Source: Pseudomonas sp. 5P_3.1_Bac2
Lineage (GTDB): Bacteria; Pseudomonadota; Gammaproteobacteria; Pseudomonadales; Pseudomonadaceae
Direction: 5' to 3'
Length of the DNA: 64,000 bases
Assembly: GCF_025465995.1 (NCBI RefSeq)
Contig: NZ_JANLNY010000016.1
Span: 43,756 to 107,755 of the forward strand
This document shows, one piece after another, positions 27,935 through 36,708 of the stretch (within the stretch, counting starts at the first letter, position 1; the number at the start of each line of letters is the position of its first letter). The notes under the pieces are model-generated. The model was not told the origin of the DNA, did not search any database, and saw only the letters and a list, made by a program, of their open reading frames with translations. The position numbers were made by a program, and so were the translations under genes.

Positions 27935-28819
27935 TCAGCTGCCGTAGACCTTCTGGGCCGGCACTTCGGCGGCGAGCAGCCGGGCCATCGCCTGCCCCAG
28001 CTCTGCCGGGGTCCAGCGCGCGCCCTTGTCTACGCCGGCCGTGGTACGCCAGCCGTCGGCAATGGAAATCTTGCCGCCTTCGGACTCGAACACCCGGCCG
28101 GTGATGTGCGCGGCCTCCTCGCAGGCCAGCCAGGCCAGCAGGCTGGAGACGTTTTCCGGCGCCCAGTAGTCGAAGCTGCCATCTTCCGGCGCGGCCATGC
28201 GTGCGGCCATGGCCTCAACCGCCGTGGTCATGCCGGTACGGGCGGCCGGTGCCACTGCGTTGGCGGTGATGCCGTAGCGCCCCAGCTCGGCGGCCTGGTT
28301 GAGGGTCAGTGCGGCGATGCCGGCCTTGGCGGCGGCATAGTTGGACTGGCCGATGGAGCCCTGCAGACCGGCACCGGAAGTGGTGTTGATGATGCGCGCG
28401 CTGACCGCCTTGCCGGCCTTGACCTGGTCCCGCCAGTAATGCACGGCGTGCGAGCTGATGCAGAAGTGGCCCTTGAGGTGCACGCTCATGATCGCGTCCC
28501 ACTCGGCCTCGGTCATCGAGGCGAACATGCGGTCGCGGTTGATGCCGGCGTTGTTGACCACCACATGCAGATCGCCGAAGGTCTCGATGGCCTGCTTCAC
28601 GGCGTTTTCGCTGTCGCTGTAATGGGTGATGTCGGAGGCGTTGGCCACCGCCTTACCGCCGGCGGCGATGATCTCATCCACGACTTTCTGTGCGGCCGCC
28701 TGGTTGATGTCGTTGACCACCACGCAGGCGCCTTCGGCAGCGAACACCCGTGCATGGGCAGCGCCCAGACCACCGCCGGCGCCGGTAATAATGGCCACTC
28801 GGCCGTTCAGAATACCCAT
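27935..28819 (-). CDS. SDR, hydroxyacyl-CoA dehydrogenase of the MFE-2/Rv3548c type
   Basis: 294 residues from ATG 28819. Rossmann TGAGGGLGAAHA with VVNDI, NNAGINRDRMFASM, and catalytic SGAGLQGSIGQSNYAAAKAG. The long C-terminal part (WAPENVSSLLAWLACEEAAHITGRVFESEGGKISIADGW) is the signature of the peroxisomal MFE-2-like dehydrogenases and of the SDR beside echA20 in actinobacterial steroid loci. Oxidises a 3-hydroxyacyl-CoA. Last gene of the hsaC-ipdAB operon. Confidence 0.82.
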   Translation of the reverse strand: MGILNGRVAIITGAGGGLGAAHARVFAAEGACVVVNDINQAAAQKVVDEIIAAGGKAVANASDITHYSDSENAVKQAIETFGDLHVVVNNAGINRDRMFASMTEAEWDAIMSVHLKGHFCISSHAVHYWRDQVKAGKAVSARIINTTSGAGLQGSIGQSNYAAAKAGIAALTLNQAAELGRYGITANAVAPAARTGMTTAVEAMAARMAAPEDGSFDYWAPENVSSLLAWLACEEAAHITGRVFESEGGKISIADGWRTTAGVDKGARWTPAELGQAMARLLAAEVPAQKVYGS

Positions 28820-28866
28820 CTCACATTCTCCCAAAAATTCGTCGCGGCACTTGCTGCCGGAAGCCC

Positions 28867-30018
28867 TTACAGGCGCTCAATGATGGTGACGTTGGCCTGG
28901 CCGCCGCCTTCGCACATGGTCTGCAGGCCGTAACGGCCCCCCGTGCGTTCCAGCTCGTGCAACAGCGTGGTCATCAGGCGGGCACCGGTGGCGCCGAGCG
29001 GATGGCCCAGGGCGATCGCACCGCCGTTGACGTTGGTCCTGGCCGGATCGAAGTCCAGCTCCTTGGTCCAGGCCATGACCACCGAGGCAAAGGCCTCGTT
29101 GATTTCCACCAGGTCGATATCGGCCATCTGCATACCGGCCTTCTTGAGCGCGTGGCGGGTCGCCTCGATCGGTGCGGTCAGATGCCAGATCGGGTCATCG
29201 CCACGCACGCTGAGGTGGTGGATGCGCGCCCGCGGCGTCAGCTTGTAGCGTTTGAGCGCCGCTTCCGAAACCACCAGCAGGGCCGCCGATGCGTCACAGG
29301 TCTGGCTCGACACCGCCGCCGTGATGCTCGGGAAGTTCGCATCGACCGGCTCCAGGCTGGCCATTTTTTCCAGGGTAGTGGCGCGTGGCGTCTCATCCTG
29401 GTTCAGGCCTTCGCAAGCCACCACTTCACGGGCGAAGCGGCCGGCCTCGATGGCCGCCAGGGCCCGGCGGTGGCTTTCCAGGGCGAAGGCTTCCATGTCG
29501 GCACGGCTGATCTGCCAGTGGTCGGCGATGCGCTGGGCGGCATAGAACTGATTGACCGGCTGATCGGCGAAGCGCGCGCGCCAGCCGAGGCTGCCGGAGA
29601 ACGGATCGGGGAAGCCCAGCGGCTGGCCGGCGAGCATGGCCGAGGAGATCGGGATCTGCGTCATGGTCTGCACGCCCCCGACCGCCACCACGTCCTGGGT
29701 GCCGCTCATCACCGCCTGGGCGGCGAAGTGCAGCGCCTGCTGCGAGGAGCCGCACTGGCGGTCCACCGTGGTGCCCGGCACGCACAGCGGCAGGCCGGCG
29801 GCCAGCCAGCTGGTGCGGGCGATGTCGGCAGCCTGGGAGCCGATGGTATCGACGCAGCCGAAGATCACGTCATCGTATTCGTCAGCCGGAATCACGTTGC
29901 GCTCGACCAGGGCCTTGAGCGCATGCGCGCCGAGGTCGATGGCGTGCACATGGGCCAGGCTGCCCTTGCGCTTGCCGGTGGGCGTGCGCAGCGCGTCAAC
30001 AATATAGGCTTGGGCCAT
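28867..30018 (-). CDS. fadA6: Thiolase FadA6-like
   Basis: 383 residues. Nucleophile Cys in VDRQCGSSQQALHFAAQ (~residue 89), NEAFASV, GGAIALGHPLGATGAR, and acid/base Cys in MCEGGGQANVTII. FadA6 of actinobacteria performs the thiolysis in HIP-CoA ring degradation; position amid ipdA/B/C, echA20 and fadE genes supports the same role. Directly follows the small fadE (gap 3 bp). Confidence 0.8.
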   Translation of the reverse strand: MAQAYIVDALRTPTGKRKGSLAHVHAIDLGAHALKALVERNVIPADEYDDVIFGCVDTIGSQAADIARTSWLAAGLPLCVPGTTVDRQCGSSQQALHFAAQAVMSGTQDVVAVGGVQTMTQIPISSAMLAGQPLGFPDPFSGSLGWRARFADQPVNQFYAAQRIADHWQISRADMEAFALESHRRALAAIEAGRFAREVVACEGLNQDETPRATTLEKMASLEPVDANFPSITAAVSSQTCDASAALLVVSEAALKRYKLTPRARIHHLSVRGDDPIWHLTAPIEATRHALKKAGMQMADIDLVEINEAFASVVMAWTKELDFDPARTNVNGGAIALGHPLGATGARLMTTLLHELERTGGRYGLQTMCEGGGQANVTIIERL

Positions 30019-30021
30019 GAT

Positions 30022-31071
30022 TTATTCCTCGAAGGTGTTGCCCGGCAGCAAGGCTGCGCCGAGCAGATGCTGGTCGATGCGGGTTTTGTGCAGGGCACGG
30101 TCGCCCCACGCGTTGTCCAGCGCCCAGGCACGTTTCATGAACATCTGCAGATCCACTTCCCAGGTGTAACCCATGGCGCCATGCACCTGAATGCCGTGCC
30201 GTGCCGCCAGCCAGCTGGCCTCGCAGCAGGCCAGACGGGCATGGGAGATACGCACGTCGACATCCGCTTCGCCACGGGCCAGGCCATGAGCCGCGCGATA
30301 CAGCACCGGCTTGGCGAATTCGATCTGGGTGGCGACATCGGCCAGATGATGTTTGACCGCCTGGAAGCTGCCGATTGGCTTGCCGAACTGTTTGCGCTGG
30401 GCGACGTAGTCGACCGACAGATCGAGCATGCGCTGGGCCAGGCCCACCAGTTGCCCGGCCACCGACAGGGCGCCGCGATTCAGGGCCTGCGCCCACAGCA
30501 CGCGACCCAGTTCGGCATCGGCGATGCGCGTCTCGGCGCCCGGCGTCCACTTCACGCAGTACAGGCGGCGCGAGGCATCGATACTGGTATTGGCCTGCAG
30601 CTCGACCTGATCGCTACGCAGGGCGTGAATTTCATCGTCATGCGCCAGCAGCAGCAGGTCGGCCACCTGAGCATCGGCCACCCAGGGGTTGACCGGATGG
30701 CCGACGGCCACGCGGATGCTGCCTTCGGCGATCTGCGCCAGCCAGGCGTCGCGGGCCTCGCCCTGCGGCAAGCCGGCGAGCAGCCCCGCCGCCAGGTAGG
30801 CGGTGTCGCTCAGCGAGTCGGGAATGGCGTAGTAGCCGAGTTCCTGGGTCATCAGCGCCCAGGCGATGTCGTCCATGCCCAGGCCGCCGCATTCTTCCGG
30901 GACAGAGAGCGCGGTCATGCCCTGCTCGGCGAGTTTGCCACGCAGGTCCGGCGAGCGCCCGGTATCGGTTTCCCAGATGTCGCGGAGCATTTCCGGAGCG
31001 GCCTCGGTCATCAGGAAACGGCTGATGGCCTCACGGAACGCCAGTTGATCTTCGGTAAAGGTGAAGTTCAT
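30022..31071 (-). CDS. Acyl-CoA dehydrogenase, small partner of a heteromeric pair
   Basis: 349 residues from ATG 31071 (the open frame extends far upstream into the previous gene without similarity). N-terminal FTFTEDQLAFREAISRFL and C-terminal IQVHGAMGYTWEVDLQMFMKRA are the acyl-CoA dehydrogenase ends. Shorter than canonical members (~380), typical of one subunit of the alpha2beta2 steroid dehydrogenases. Partner is the gene 10 bp upstream (31082). Introduces a double bond in a ring-derived acyl-CoA. Confidence 0.82.
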   Translation of the reverse strand: MNFTFTEDQLAFREAISRFLMTEAAPEMLRDIWETDTGRSPDLRGKLAEQGMTALSVPEECGGLGMDDIAWALMTQELGYYAIPDSLSDTAYLAAGLLAGLPQGEARDAWLAQIAEGSIRVAVGHPVNPWVADAQVADLLLLAHDDEIHALRSDQVELQANTSIDASRRLYCVKWTPGAETRIADAELGRVLWAQALNRGALSVAGQLVGLAQRMLDLSVDYVAQRKQFGKPIGSFQAVKHHLADVATQIEFAKPVLYRAAHGLARGEADVDVRISHARLACCEASWLAARHGIQVHGAMGYTWEVDLQMFMKRAWALDNAWGDRALHKTRIDQHLLGAALLPGNTFEE

Positions 31072-31081
31072 CGCCCGCCCC

Positions 31082-32248
31082 TCACTTCGGCAGACCGAGC
31101 ATGCGCTCGGCGATGATGTTGCGCTGGATTTCGTTGGTGCCGGCGTAGATCGGGCCGGCCTGAGCGAACAGGAAACCCTCCAGCCAGCCAGTCTCTTGCG
31201 CGGCCAGCAGCGGCGCGCCGCTGCGCAGCTCGCCACGGGCACCGAGGATGCGCATGGCGGTTTCGTTGATCAGCAGATCCAACTCTGACCAGACGATCTT
31301 GTTGGTGCTCGACTCGGCGCCGATCTTCTCGCCGCGGCTCAGCCGGCCCACGGTGTGGTAGGCCCCCAGGCAGTACGCCTCGGCCCCCATCCAGGCACGG
31401 GCCACTGCCTCGCGGATGCTCGGGTCGCGGTCGGCCACTTCAGCGTTGGCGCGATACAGTTCGACCAACTGCCGGGCAGTGGACTGGAAGCGCGCCGGCG
31501 AGCGCAGCAGCAGGCCACGCTCGAAACCGGCGGTGGCCATTGCCACATGCCAGCCATGCCCCTCGTCACCGATGCGGTTGGCCACCGGCACGCGCACATC
31601 GTCAAAGAAGATTTCGGCGAAGGCGTCTTTGCCGTTGAGCGCCTTGATCGGGCGAATGGTCACCCCGGGCGCATCCAGCGGCACCATCAGGAAGCTCAGG
31701 CCATGGTGACGAACGGATGCCGGATCGCTGCGAAACAGGCCGAAGGCCATGTCGGCGAAACTGGCGCGGGTCGACCAGGTCTTCTGCCCGTTCAGCACAT
31801 AGTGGTCGCCGTCGAGGGTGGCCTTGGAGCTGATCGCCGCCATGTCCGAGCCGGCATTGGGCTCCGACCAGGCCTGCGCCCACATGATCTCGCTGGAGGC
31901 CGTGCGCGGCAGGAAGTCGCGCTTCTGTTCCTCGGTGCCGAATTCCATCAGGGTCGGGCCGAGCAGCAACTGGCCGTTGATGTTGACGCGCATGGGCGCG
32001 CCAGCACCGTAGTACTCTTCCTCGAAGATCAGCCACTCAATCAGATCGCAGCCACGGCCGCCCAGGTGCTCGGGCCACATGACCATGGAATAGCGCGCCT
32101 CGAACAGCTTGCCTTCCCAGGTCCGGTGCTGCTCGAAACCTTCACGGGTGTCGTAGCTGGCCAACTTTTCCTTGGGCAGGTTGGCGGCCAGCCAGGCACG
32201 CACTTCGGCGCGGAAGGCCTTTTGCTTGGGGGTATAGATCAGATCCAT
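31082..32248 (-). CDS. Acyl-CoA dehydrogenase, large partner
   Basis: 388 residues. FAD-binding motifs AQAWSEPNAGSDMAAI and WSTRASFADMAFG; C-terminal GPIYAGTNEIQRNIIAERMLG. The medium-chain catalytic Glu position (YEG in MCAD) is Ala here; an isovaleryl-CoA-dehydrogenase-type Glu is available in AGFERG (~residue 252). Pairs with 30022-31071. The N-terminal RAWLAANLP region is the usual start. Confidence 0.85.
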   Translation of the reverse strand: MDLIYTPKQKAFRAEVRAWLAANLPKEKLASYDTREGFEQHRTWEGKLFEARYSMVMWPEHLGGRGCDLIEWLIFEEEYYGAGAPMRVNINGQLLLGPTLMEFGTEEQKRDFLPRTASSEIMWAQAWSEPNAGSDMAAISSKATLDGDHYVLNGQKTWSTRASFADMAFGLFRSDPASVRHHGLSFLMVPLDAPGVTIRPIKALNGKDAFAEIFFDDVRVPVANRIGDEGHGWHVAMATAGFERGLLLRSPARFQSTARQLVELYRANAEVADRDPSIREAVARAWMGAEAYCLGAYHTVGRLSRGEKIGAESSTNKIVWSELDLLINETAMRILGARGELRSGAPLLAAQETGWLEGFLFAQAGPIYAGTNEIQRNIIAERMLGLPK

Positions 32249-32256
32249 GGCGTGCC

Positions 32257-33009
32257 TCAGAACTTCGCGTCGCGTTTTTCGACGAAGGCGCGGCGGGTCT
32301 CCGCCGAATCCGCCTCGTTGTAGGCCTGCAGGGTGAAGCCCTGCTCCCAGCGATATTTGTCTTCCAGGTTGCCGTCCTCGATGCCGTTGAGGGCTTCCTT
32401 GGCGATGCGGATCATCGCCGGGCTCTTGGCCGCGATCTTGCCGGCGATTTCCAGCGCGGCGTCGCGCAGTTGCTCGCGCGGCACCACGCGTTCGATGAAG
32501 CCGTAACGCTCGGCCTCACGCGCACCGATCTTGTCGCCGGTGAAGAATAGGTAACGCACCTTCTGCACCGGGAACAGGCGCTGCAGGTGGGCGCCGCCAC
32601 CCATGGCGCCACGGTCCACTTCCGGCAGGGCGAAGGTGGCGCACTCGGAGGCGACCACGATGTCGGCCGCGCCGGTGATACCAATGCCGCCGCCAAGGAC
32701 GAAACCGTGCACCGCGACGATCACCGGCACCGGGCAGCGATGCACGGCCTTGAAGGTCTCGTAATTGCCACGGTTGACCTTAACGATCAGCTCCGGATGC
32801 TGGTCCAGCTCCTTGATGTCGACGCCGGCGCAGAAGCCACGGCCTTCGGCACGGATGACAATGACCCGGGTCTCGGGATTGGCGCCCAACTCGTCGATGG
32901 TCTTGGCCAGACCCAGCCACTGCTGACTGTCGAGCGCGTTGACCGGCGGCTTGTTGATGACCAGCTCGGCCACACCGTTGTCCAGGCTGGTGATGAATGC
33001 GGTGCTCAT
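32257..33009 (-). CDS. echA20: Crotonase EchA20-like (ring-opening HIEC-CoA hydrolase)
   Basis: 250 residues. Strong family similarity to actinobacterial EchA20: PPVNALDSQQWLGLA, RVIVIRAEGRGFCAGVDIKEL, NRGNYETFKAVHRCPVPVI, LPEVDRGAMGGGAHLQRLFP and YRWEQGFT. EchA20 hydrolytically opens the last but one ring of the HIP nucleus before IpdAB. It overlaps ipdC by four bases (ATGA type), in agreement with a shared pathway step. Confidence 0.82.
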   Translation of the reverse strand: MSTAFITSLDNGVAELVINKPPVNALDSQQWLGLAKTIDELGANPETRVIVIRAEGRGFCAGVDIKELDQHPELIVKVNRGNYETFKAVHRCPVPVIVAVHGFVLGGGIGITGAADIVVASECATFALPEVDRGAMGGGAHLQRLFPVQKVRYLFFTGDKIGAREAERYGFIERVVPREQLRDAALEIAGKIAAKSPAMIRIAKEALNGIEDGNLEDKYRWEQGFTLQAYNEADSAETRRAFVEKRDAKF

Positions 33010-34106
33010 AGCGCGCTCCCTGCCACAGCCTTGGGCTGGGCGTTGCGTTGATAAAGCTCGGCGAGGCAGGCCTCGGCCTGCGCGACGATCTCGGAAATGA
33101 TGATTTCGCAGCTGGCCAGCTCGCCGATGGCCGCCGCCACCTGGCCGGAGGGCAGGATGCCTTCGTCCGGCTGGCCGTCCTGCATAGACTTCTGCAGCAG
33201 CACCGGCTGGTTGGAGGCCATGATGGTCTGCGACAGCGCCTCGGGTTCTTCCTTGATTACCTTGAGCAGGGTCGAGAGCATGTGCGCGCTGCTCATGCCG
33301 GTCTGCTGCTTCCAGCTCCAGGCGCTGCGCAGGGCGATCAGCAGACGGCCCAGGCCGCTGGCTTTTTCCAGACGGTTGATGAAGGCGTTCTCGATCATGC
33401 GGTGGCGCATGCCGTCGACCGCCAGGGTCACGCGGATCTGCTGCGGATCGCTGACCTTGAGGTAACGCTCCAGGGTCTTGGCTGGCGTTGGCGACTCTTG
33501 GCTCATCAGGAAGCGCGTGCCCATGGCGATGCCACAGGCACCCGCAGCCAGGGCCGAGGCCAGGCCACGGCCGGTGGAGAAGCCACCGGCGGCAATCACC
33601 GGCACATCGACCGCGTCGAGCACCTGCGGCAGCAGGATCGAGCTGGGTACGCCACCGGTGTGACCGCCACCCTCACCGCCCTGAATGGTGATCATGTCGG
33701 CGCCCATCTGCACCGCCTTGATCGCATGCTTGGCCGCGCCCACGGTGGGAATGCACAGCACGCCGGCATCCTTGAAACGTCTGACCGTCGCCGCATCCGG
33801 GCCACGGCCGTAGCTCACGGCCTTGAGGCCGTACTCGATGGCCATGTCCACGCAGTCGCCGGCGTTTTCCTGAAACATGTGAAAGTTCAGGCCGAAATTG
33901 CGGCTGCCGGTGGCGGCGATGATCTTCTCGATTTCGCTGCGGGTCTGCGCCGTATCCAGCGTGGCCGCAGCCAGGAAGCCGAAGCCGCCGGCGCGGCTGG
34001 TGCCGATCACCAGATTGGCATCGGCCACCCAGCCCATGGCCGTCTGCACCACCGGATAACGGCAGCCCAGGCGGCGGGTCAGTTCGGTTTGCAGCCAGCT
34101 GCTCAT
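33006..34106 (-). CDS. ipdC: IpdC, nitronate-monooxygenase-fold FMN oxidoreductase
   Basis: 366 residues. FMN-binding TIM barrel of the NPD/2-nitropropane dioxygenase family: PVVQTAMGWVADANLVIGTSRAGGFGFL at the start, MITIQGGEGGGHTGG (FMN phosphate region), VPVIAAGGFSTGRGLASALAAGACGIAMGTRF. IpdC oxidises the 5-oxo HIP-CoA intermediate ahead of EchA20. The C-terminal ~130 residues are helical, as in IpdC rather than short nitronate monooxygenases. Shares its first bases with the preceding crotonase stop (one-base overlap). Confidence 0.82.
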   Translation of the reverse strand: MSSWLQTELTRRLGCRYPVVQTAMGWVADANLVIGTSRAGGFGFLAAATLDTAQTRSEIEKIIAATGSRNFGLNFHMFQENAGDCVDMAIEYGLKAVSYGRGPDAATVRRFKDAGVLCIPTVGAAKHAIKAVQMGADMITIQGGEGGGHTGGVPSSILLPQVLDAVDVPVIAAGGFSTGRGLASALAAGACGIAMGTRFLMSQESPTPAKTLERYLKVSDPQQIRVTLAVDGMRHRMIENAFINRLEKASGLGRLLIALRSAWSWKQQTGMSSAHMLSTLLKVIKEEPEALSQTIMASNQPVLLQKSMQDGQPDEGILPSGQVAAAIGELASCEIIISEIVAQAEACLAELYQRNAQPKAVAGSAL

Positions 34107-35002
34107 CAGGCTTCTCCTGCGGACTTCTTGTTCGCCGCGGCCATGGCCTTGGCGTCATAACCGCCGAGCTTGTCGCCGGACAGCAGTTCGTTGTGGGTGT
34201 GCGCGAAGTGGTGCCAGGCGAATACCGCATCCATCGCGGTGCGCTTGCCGGCCAAGTCTTCCACGTGATTGATCGCCTGCTTGGTCAGCGCCAGGCCCAT
34301 GCGCGGCTGCTTGGCCACCTTGGCGGCCAGCTCGTAGGTGGCGGCCTCCAGCTCGGCTCGCGAGACCACGCGGTTGACCATGCCCACCTCATAGGCGCGG
34401 CTGGCCGGCATGCGATCGCCGGTCATCAGGAATTCCTTGGCGATGCGCGGGTTCATCTCGTAGGGATGAGCGAAATACTCCACCCCCGGAATGCCCATGC
34501 GCACCACCGGGTCCTGAAAGAAGGCATCGTCGCTGGCCACGATCAGGTCGCAGACCCAGGCCAGCATCAGGCCGCCGGCGATGCAGGCGCCCTGGACCAT
34601 GGCGATGGTCGGCTTGGGCATCTCGCGCCAGCGCCGGCACATGCCGAGGTAGACCTCCTGCTCGCGCATGTAGAGGAACTCGCCGCCGGGCTTGTTGCTG
34701 TGATCCCAAAGCAGATGGGCGCGCTCGAACTCCTTGTTGATGTCGCGCCCCGGCGTGCCGATATCGTGGCCGGCGGAGAAGTGCTTGCCCTCTCCGCGCA
34801 GGACGATGACCTTGACCGCGTCGTCGTTGATCGCCCGCTTGAAGGCAGCGTCCAGCGCGTAGGTCATCTGCGAGTTCTGCGCATTGTTGAACTCGGTACG
34901 ACTCATGGTCACGCTAGCGATGCCATCGGCCACGGCGTACTTCACCGGACTGTCGGTCTCGTAGACGCTGCTGTCCACCCGCTCGATAAATTCGCTCATC
35001 AT
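34106..35002 (-). CDS. Enoyl-CoA hydratase of the ipd operon
   Basis: 298 residues (a second Met lies one codon in, 34999). Crotonase core: GEGKHFSAGHDIGTPG (oxyanion hole), VQGACIAGGLMLAWVCDLIVASDDAFFQDPV, then MGIPGVEYFAHPYEM, longer than EchA20. The N-terminal SSVYETDSPVKYAVADGIASVTMSR gives one more strand than usual. Between ipdB and ipdC. Probably hydrates a double bond made by one of the acyl-CoA dehydrogenases; exact substrate not deducible. Confidence 0.8.
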   Translation of the reverse strand: MMSEFIERVDSSVYETDSPVKYAVADGIASVTMSRTEFNNAQNSQMTYALDAAFKRAINDDAVKVIVLRGEGKHFSAGHDIGTPGRDINKEFERAHLLWDHSNKPGGEFLYMREQEVYLGMCRRWREMPKPTIAMVQGACIAGGLMLAWVCDLIVASDDAFFQDPVVRMGIPGVEYFAHPYEMNPRIAKEFLMTGDRMPASRAYEVGMVNRVVSRAELEAATYELAAKVAKQPRMGLALTKQAINHVEDLAGKRTAMDAVFAWHHFAHTHNELLSGDKLGGYDAKAMAAANKKSAGEA

Positions 35003-35012
35003 CTACTTCCTA

Positions 35013-35810
35013 TCAGGCCTGGCGGATGCCTGGCGGGTTGCCCTTGAGCTGCTTGCTACGCAGATCATGCGGGTCGAGACGGCGAATAACCGCCAGCTGC
35101 TCTTCGCTCGGGTACGGGGTTTCGCCCATGCCCGGCGCCTTGAGCAGGGCGAAGCCGGTTTTTTCCTGCACTTCGTCGAAGCTCACGCCCGGGTGCAGGG
35201 ACAGCACCTGGGCAGCGTTGTCCGGGCCGTTGTAGTCGAGCACGCACAGGTCGGTGAGGACGATGCCAATCGACATCAGCTCCTGGTTCATGCCCTTTTC
35301 CCAGCGCTCAGGATTCAGGCCCACACCGGAGACCATGTCCACCTCGTGCACCAGGGCACGGGTCGAGTGACTGGGCATGAAGAAGGAATTCTTGTGGTTG
35401 ATGCTGTTACCCGGCAGGCCGCGCACGCCGAGCATGGCGATCTTCGGCTGGTAGTAGTCGGGGCCCACGGTGGACAGGTTGGTCTGGCCGAAGCGGTCGA
35501 CCTGGGTCGGGCCGATCATGGCGTGGCGACGCCCGCCCCAGACGCACTCGAAGACCCGCTCGAAGCCCATGTAGCCGGAGTATTTCGGCACGTAGTCGCC
35601 GCGTGGGCCGACCGGGATCGGCTCTTCCACCAGGAAGCACTCGCTGTCGGTCATCAGCAGCTCGGGGCTGTGGGTCAGCTTGGCCAGTCCGGCCCCCAGG
35701 CGCGGCAGGATACCCAGACCCGAGGCGAGGATCTCGCCATTGCCGCGCCAGGCTTCGCTGGCGGCGACGATCATCAGTTCGGCGAGAGAAAAGTCTTTGG
35801 CAACGCTCAT
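35013..35810 (-). CDS. ipdB: IpdB, CoA-transferase-fold hydrolase beta subunit
   Basis: 265 residues from ATG 35810 (GAGGAG in front). Family I CoA-transferase beta fold: SLAELMIVAASEAWRGNGEILASGLGILPRLGAGLAK and GPTQVDRFGQTNLSTVG, plus MFVPGLNPERWEKG-like region near 185. With IpdA it forms the enzyme that hydrolyses the last carbocycle (COCHEA-CoA) in HIP degradation. Immediately behind ipdA. Confidence 0.86.
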   Translation of the reverse strand: MSVAKDFSLAELMIVAASEAWRGNGEILASGLGILPRLGAGLAKLTHSPELLMTDSECFLVEEPIPVGPRGDYVPKYSGYMGFERVFECVWGGRRHAMIGPTQVDRFGQTNLSTVGPDYYQPKIAMLGVRGLPGNSINHKNSFFMPSHSTRALVHEVDMVSGVGLNPERWEKGMNQELMSIGIVLTDLCVLDYNGPDNAAQVLSLHPGVSFDEVQEKTGFALLKAPGMGETPYPSEEQLAVIRRLDPHDLRSKQLKGNPPGIRQA

Positions 35811-35820
35811 GGTTTTCTCC

Positions 35821-36699
35821 TCAGAATACCGGCTGGGCAAGGGTGGACAGGCGCTCGGCGCCGCCGTTCTTGGCCTGGTAGTCGGCCTCGCTGATCTGCA
35901 CGAATTCGTCCATGTAGGCGGCCCAGCCGTTTTCGGCCTCGGCCGATTCGGCGTAGCGCTTCATGTGCGACAGGTCCCAGCCATAGTCCGGGGCACAGGT
36001 GGTCGGGTGCGCGCCGAACGGCGCATGCACCACGCCGGTGACCAGGTAGCGCTCGAACATGTTGAAACGCGCCTGCTCGGCGGTCAGTTCGAAGCGCTCG
36101 CTGAGGCGTTCGCAAGACACCACGCACTGCGCGGACGCACGCGCCATCAGATGATCGAAGTAGGCGTCGTTGCCGGTGATCAGGGTGTTGCCCAGGCGAT
36201 CGGCCTCGTTGACGTGGAGGAAGCTGATATCCAGATTCAGCGCCGGCATGGCCAGCAGGACCTCACCGTCGGCATAGGGCGAGGTGATGGTCTTGATCTC
36301 CGGGTTCAGCCGGGTGACATCGGTGGCCAGACCGCAGCGGGTCGGCAGGAATGGCAGACGCATGCCGGCGGCGCGCAGGCCCCACTGATACATGCCCTCG
36401 TCCAGCTCCATCAGTTCCTTAATCTGCCCGGCCTGACGGCACTTGCGGAACCAGGGTTCGAGCGCAATGGCATCAAGGGTGGCAAAGCCGAAGATCAGCT
36501 TCTTGACCTTGCCGGCAGCGCACAGCATGCCCATCTCCGGGCCGCCATAACCGACTACGGTGAGGTCCTTGACGTCCGAACGCAGGATCTCGCGCACCAC
36601 GGCCATCGGCTTGCGCCGCGGACCCCAGCCACCGAATCCGACCGTCATGCCGTCGCGCAGCAGGGCAACAGCCTGCTGGGTTGTCATTTGCTTGTTCAT
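35821..36699 (-). CDS. ipdA: IpdA, CoA-transferase-fold hydrolase alpha subunit
   Basis: 292 residues. Starts with QQAVALLRDGMTVGFGGWGPRRKPMAVVREIL, the CoA-transferase alpha GxGG-type loop, and has YADGEVLLAMPALNLDISFLHVNEADRLGN. Functions with IpdB to open the remaining ring after EchA20. Adjacent to hsaC (9 bp), so ring-A cleavage and ring-D opening are co-transcribed here. Confidence 0.86.
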   Translation of the reverse strand: MNKQMTTQQAVALLRDGMTVGFGGWGPRRKPMAVVREILRSDVKDLTVVGYGGPEMGMLCAAGKVKKLIFGFATLDAIALEPWFRKCRQAGQIKELMELDEGMYQWGLRAAGMRLPFLPTRCGLATDVTRLNPEIKTITSPYADGEVLLAMPALNLDISFLHVNEADRLGNTLITGNDAYFDHLMARASAQCVVSCERLSERFELTAEQARFNMFERYLVTGVVHAPFGAHPTTCAPDYGWDLSHMKRYAESAEAENGWAAYMDEFVQISEADYQAKNGGAERLSTLAQPVF

Positions 36700-36708
36700 T
36701 AGGATTCC

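Noticed and set aside
28957..31116. 719-codon plus-strand frame across thiolase, fadE and SDR genes
   Set aside because: Antisense shadow in GC-rich DNA, rich in Arg/His/Gly, with no domain; three clear minus-strand genes occupy the same DNA.
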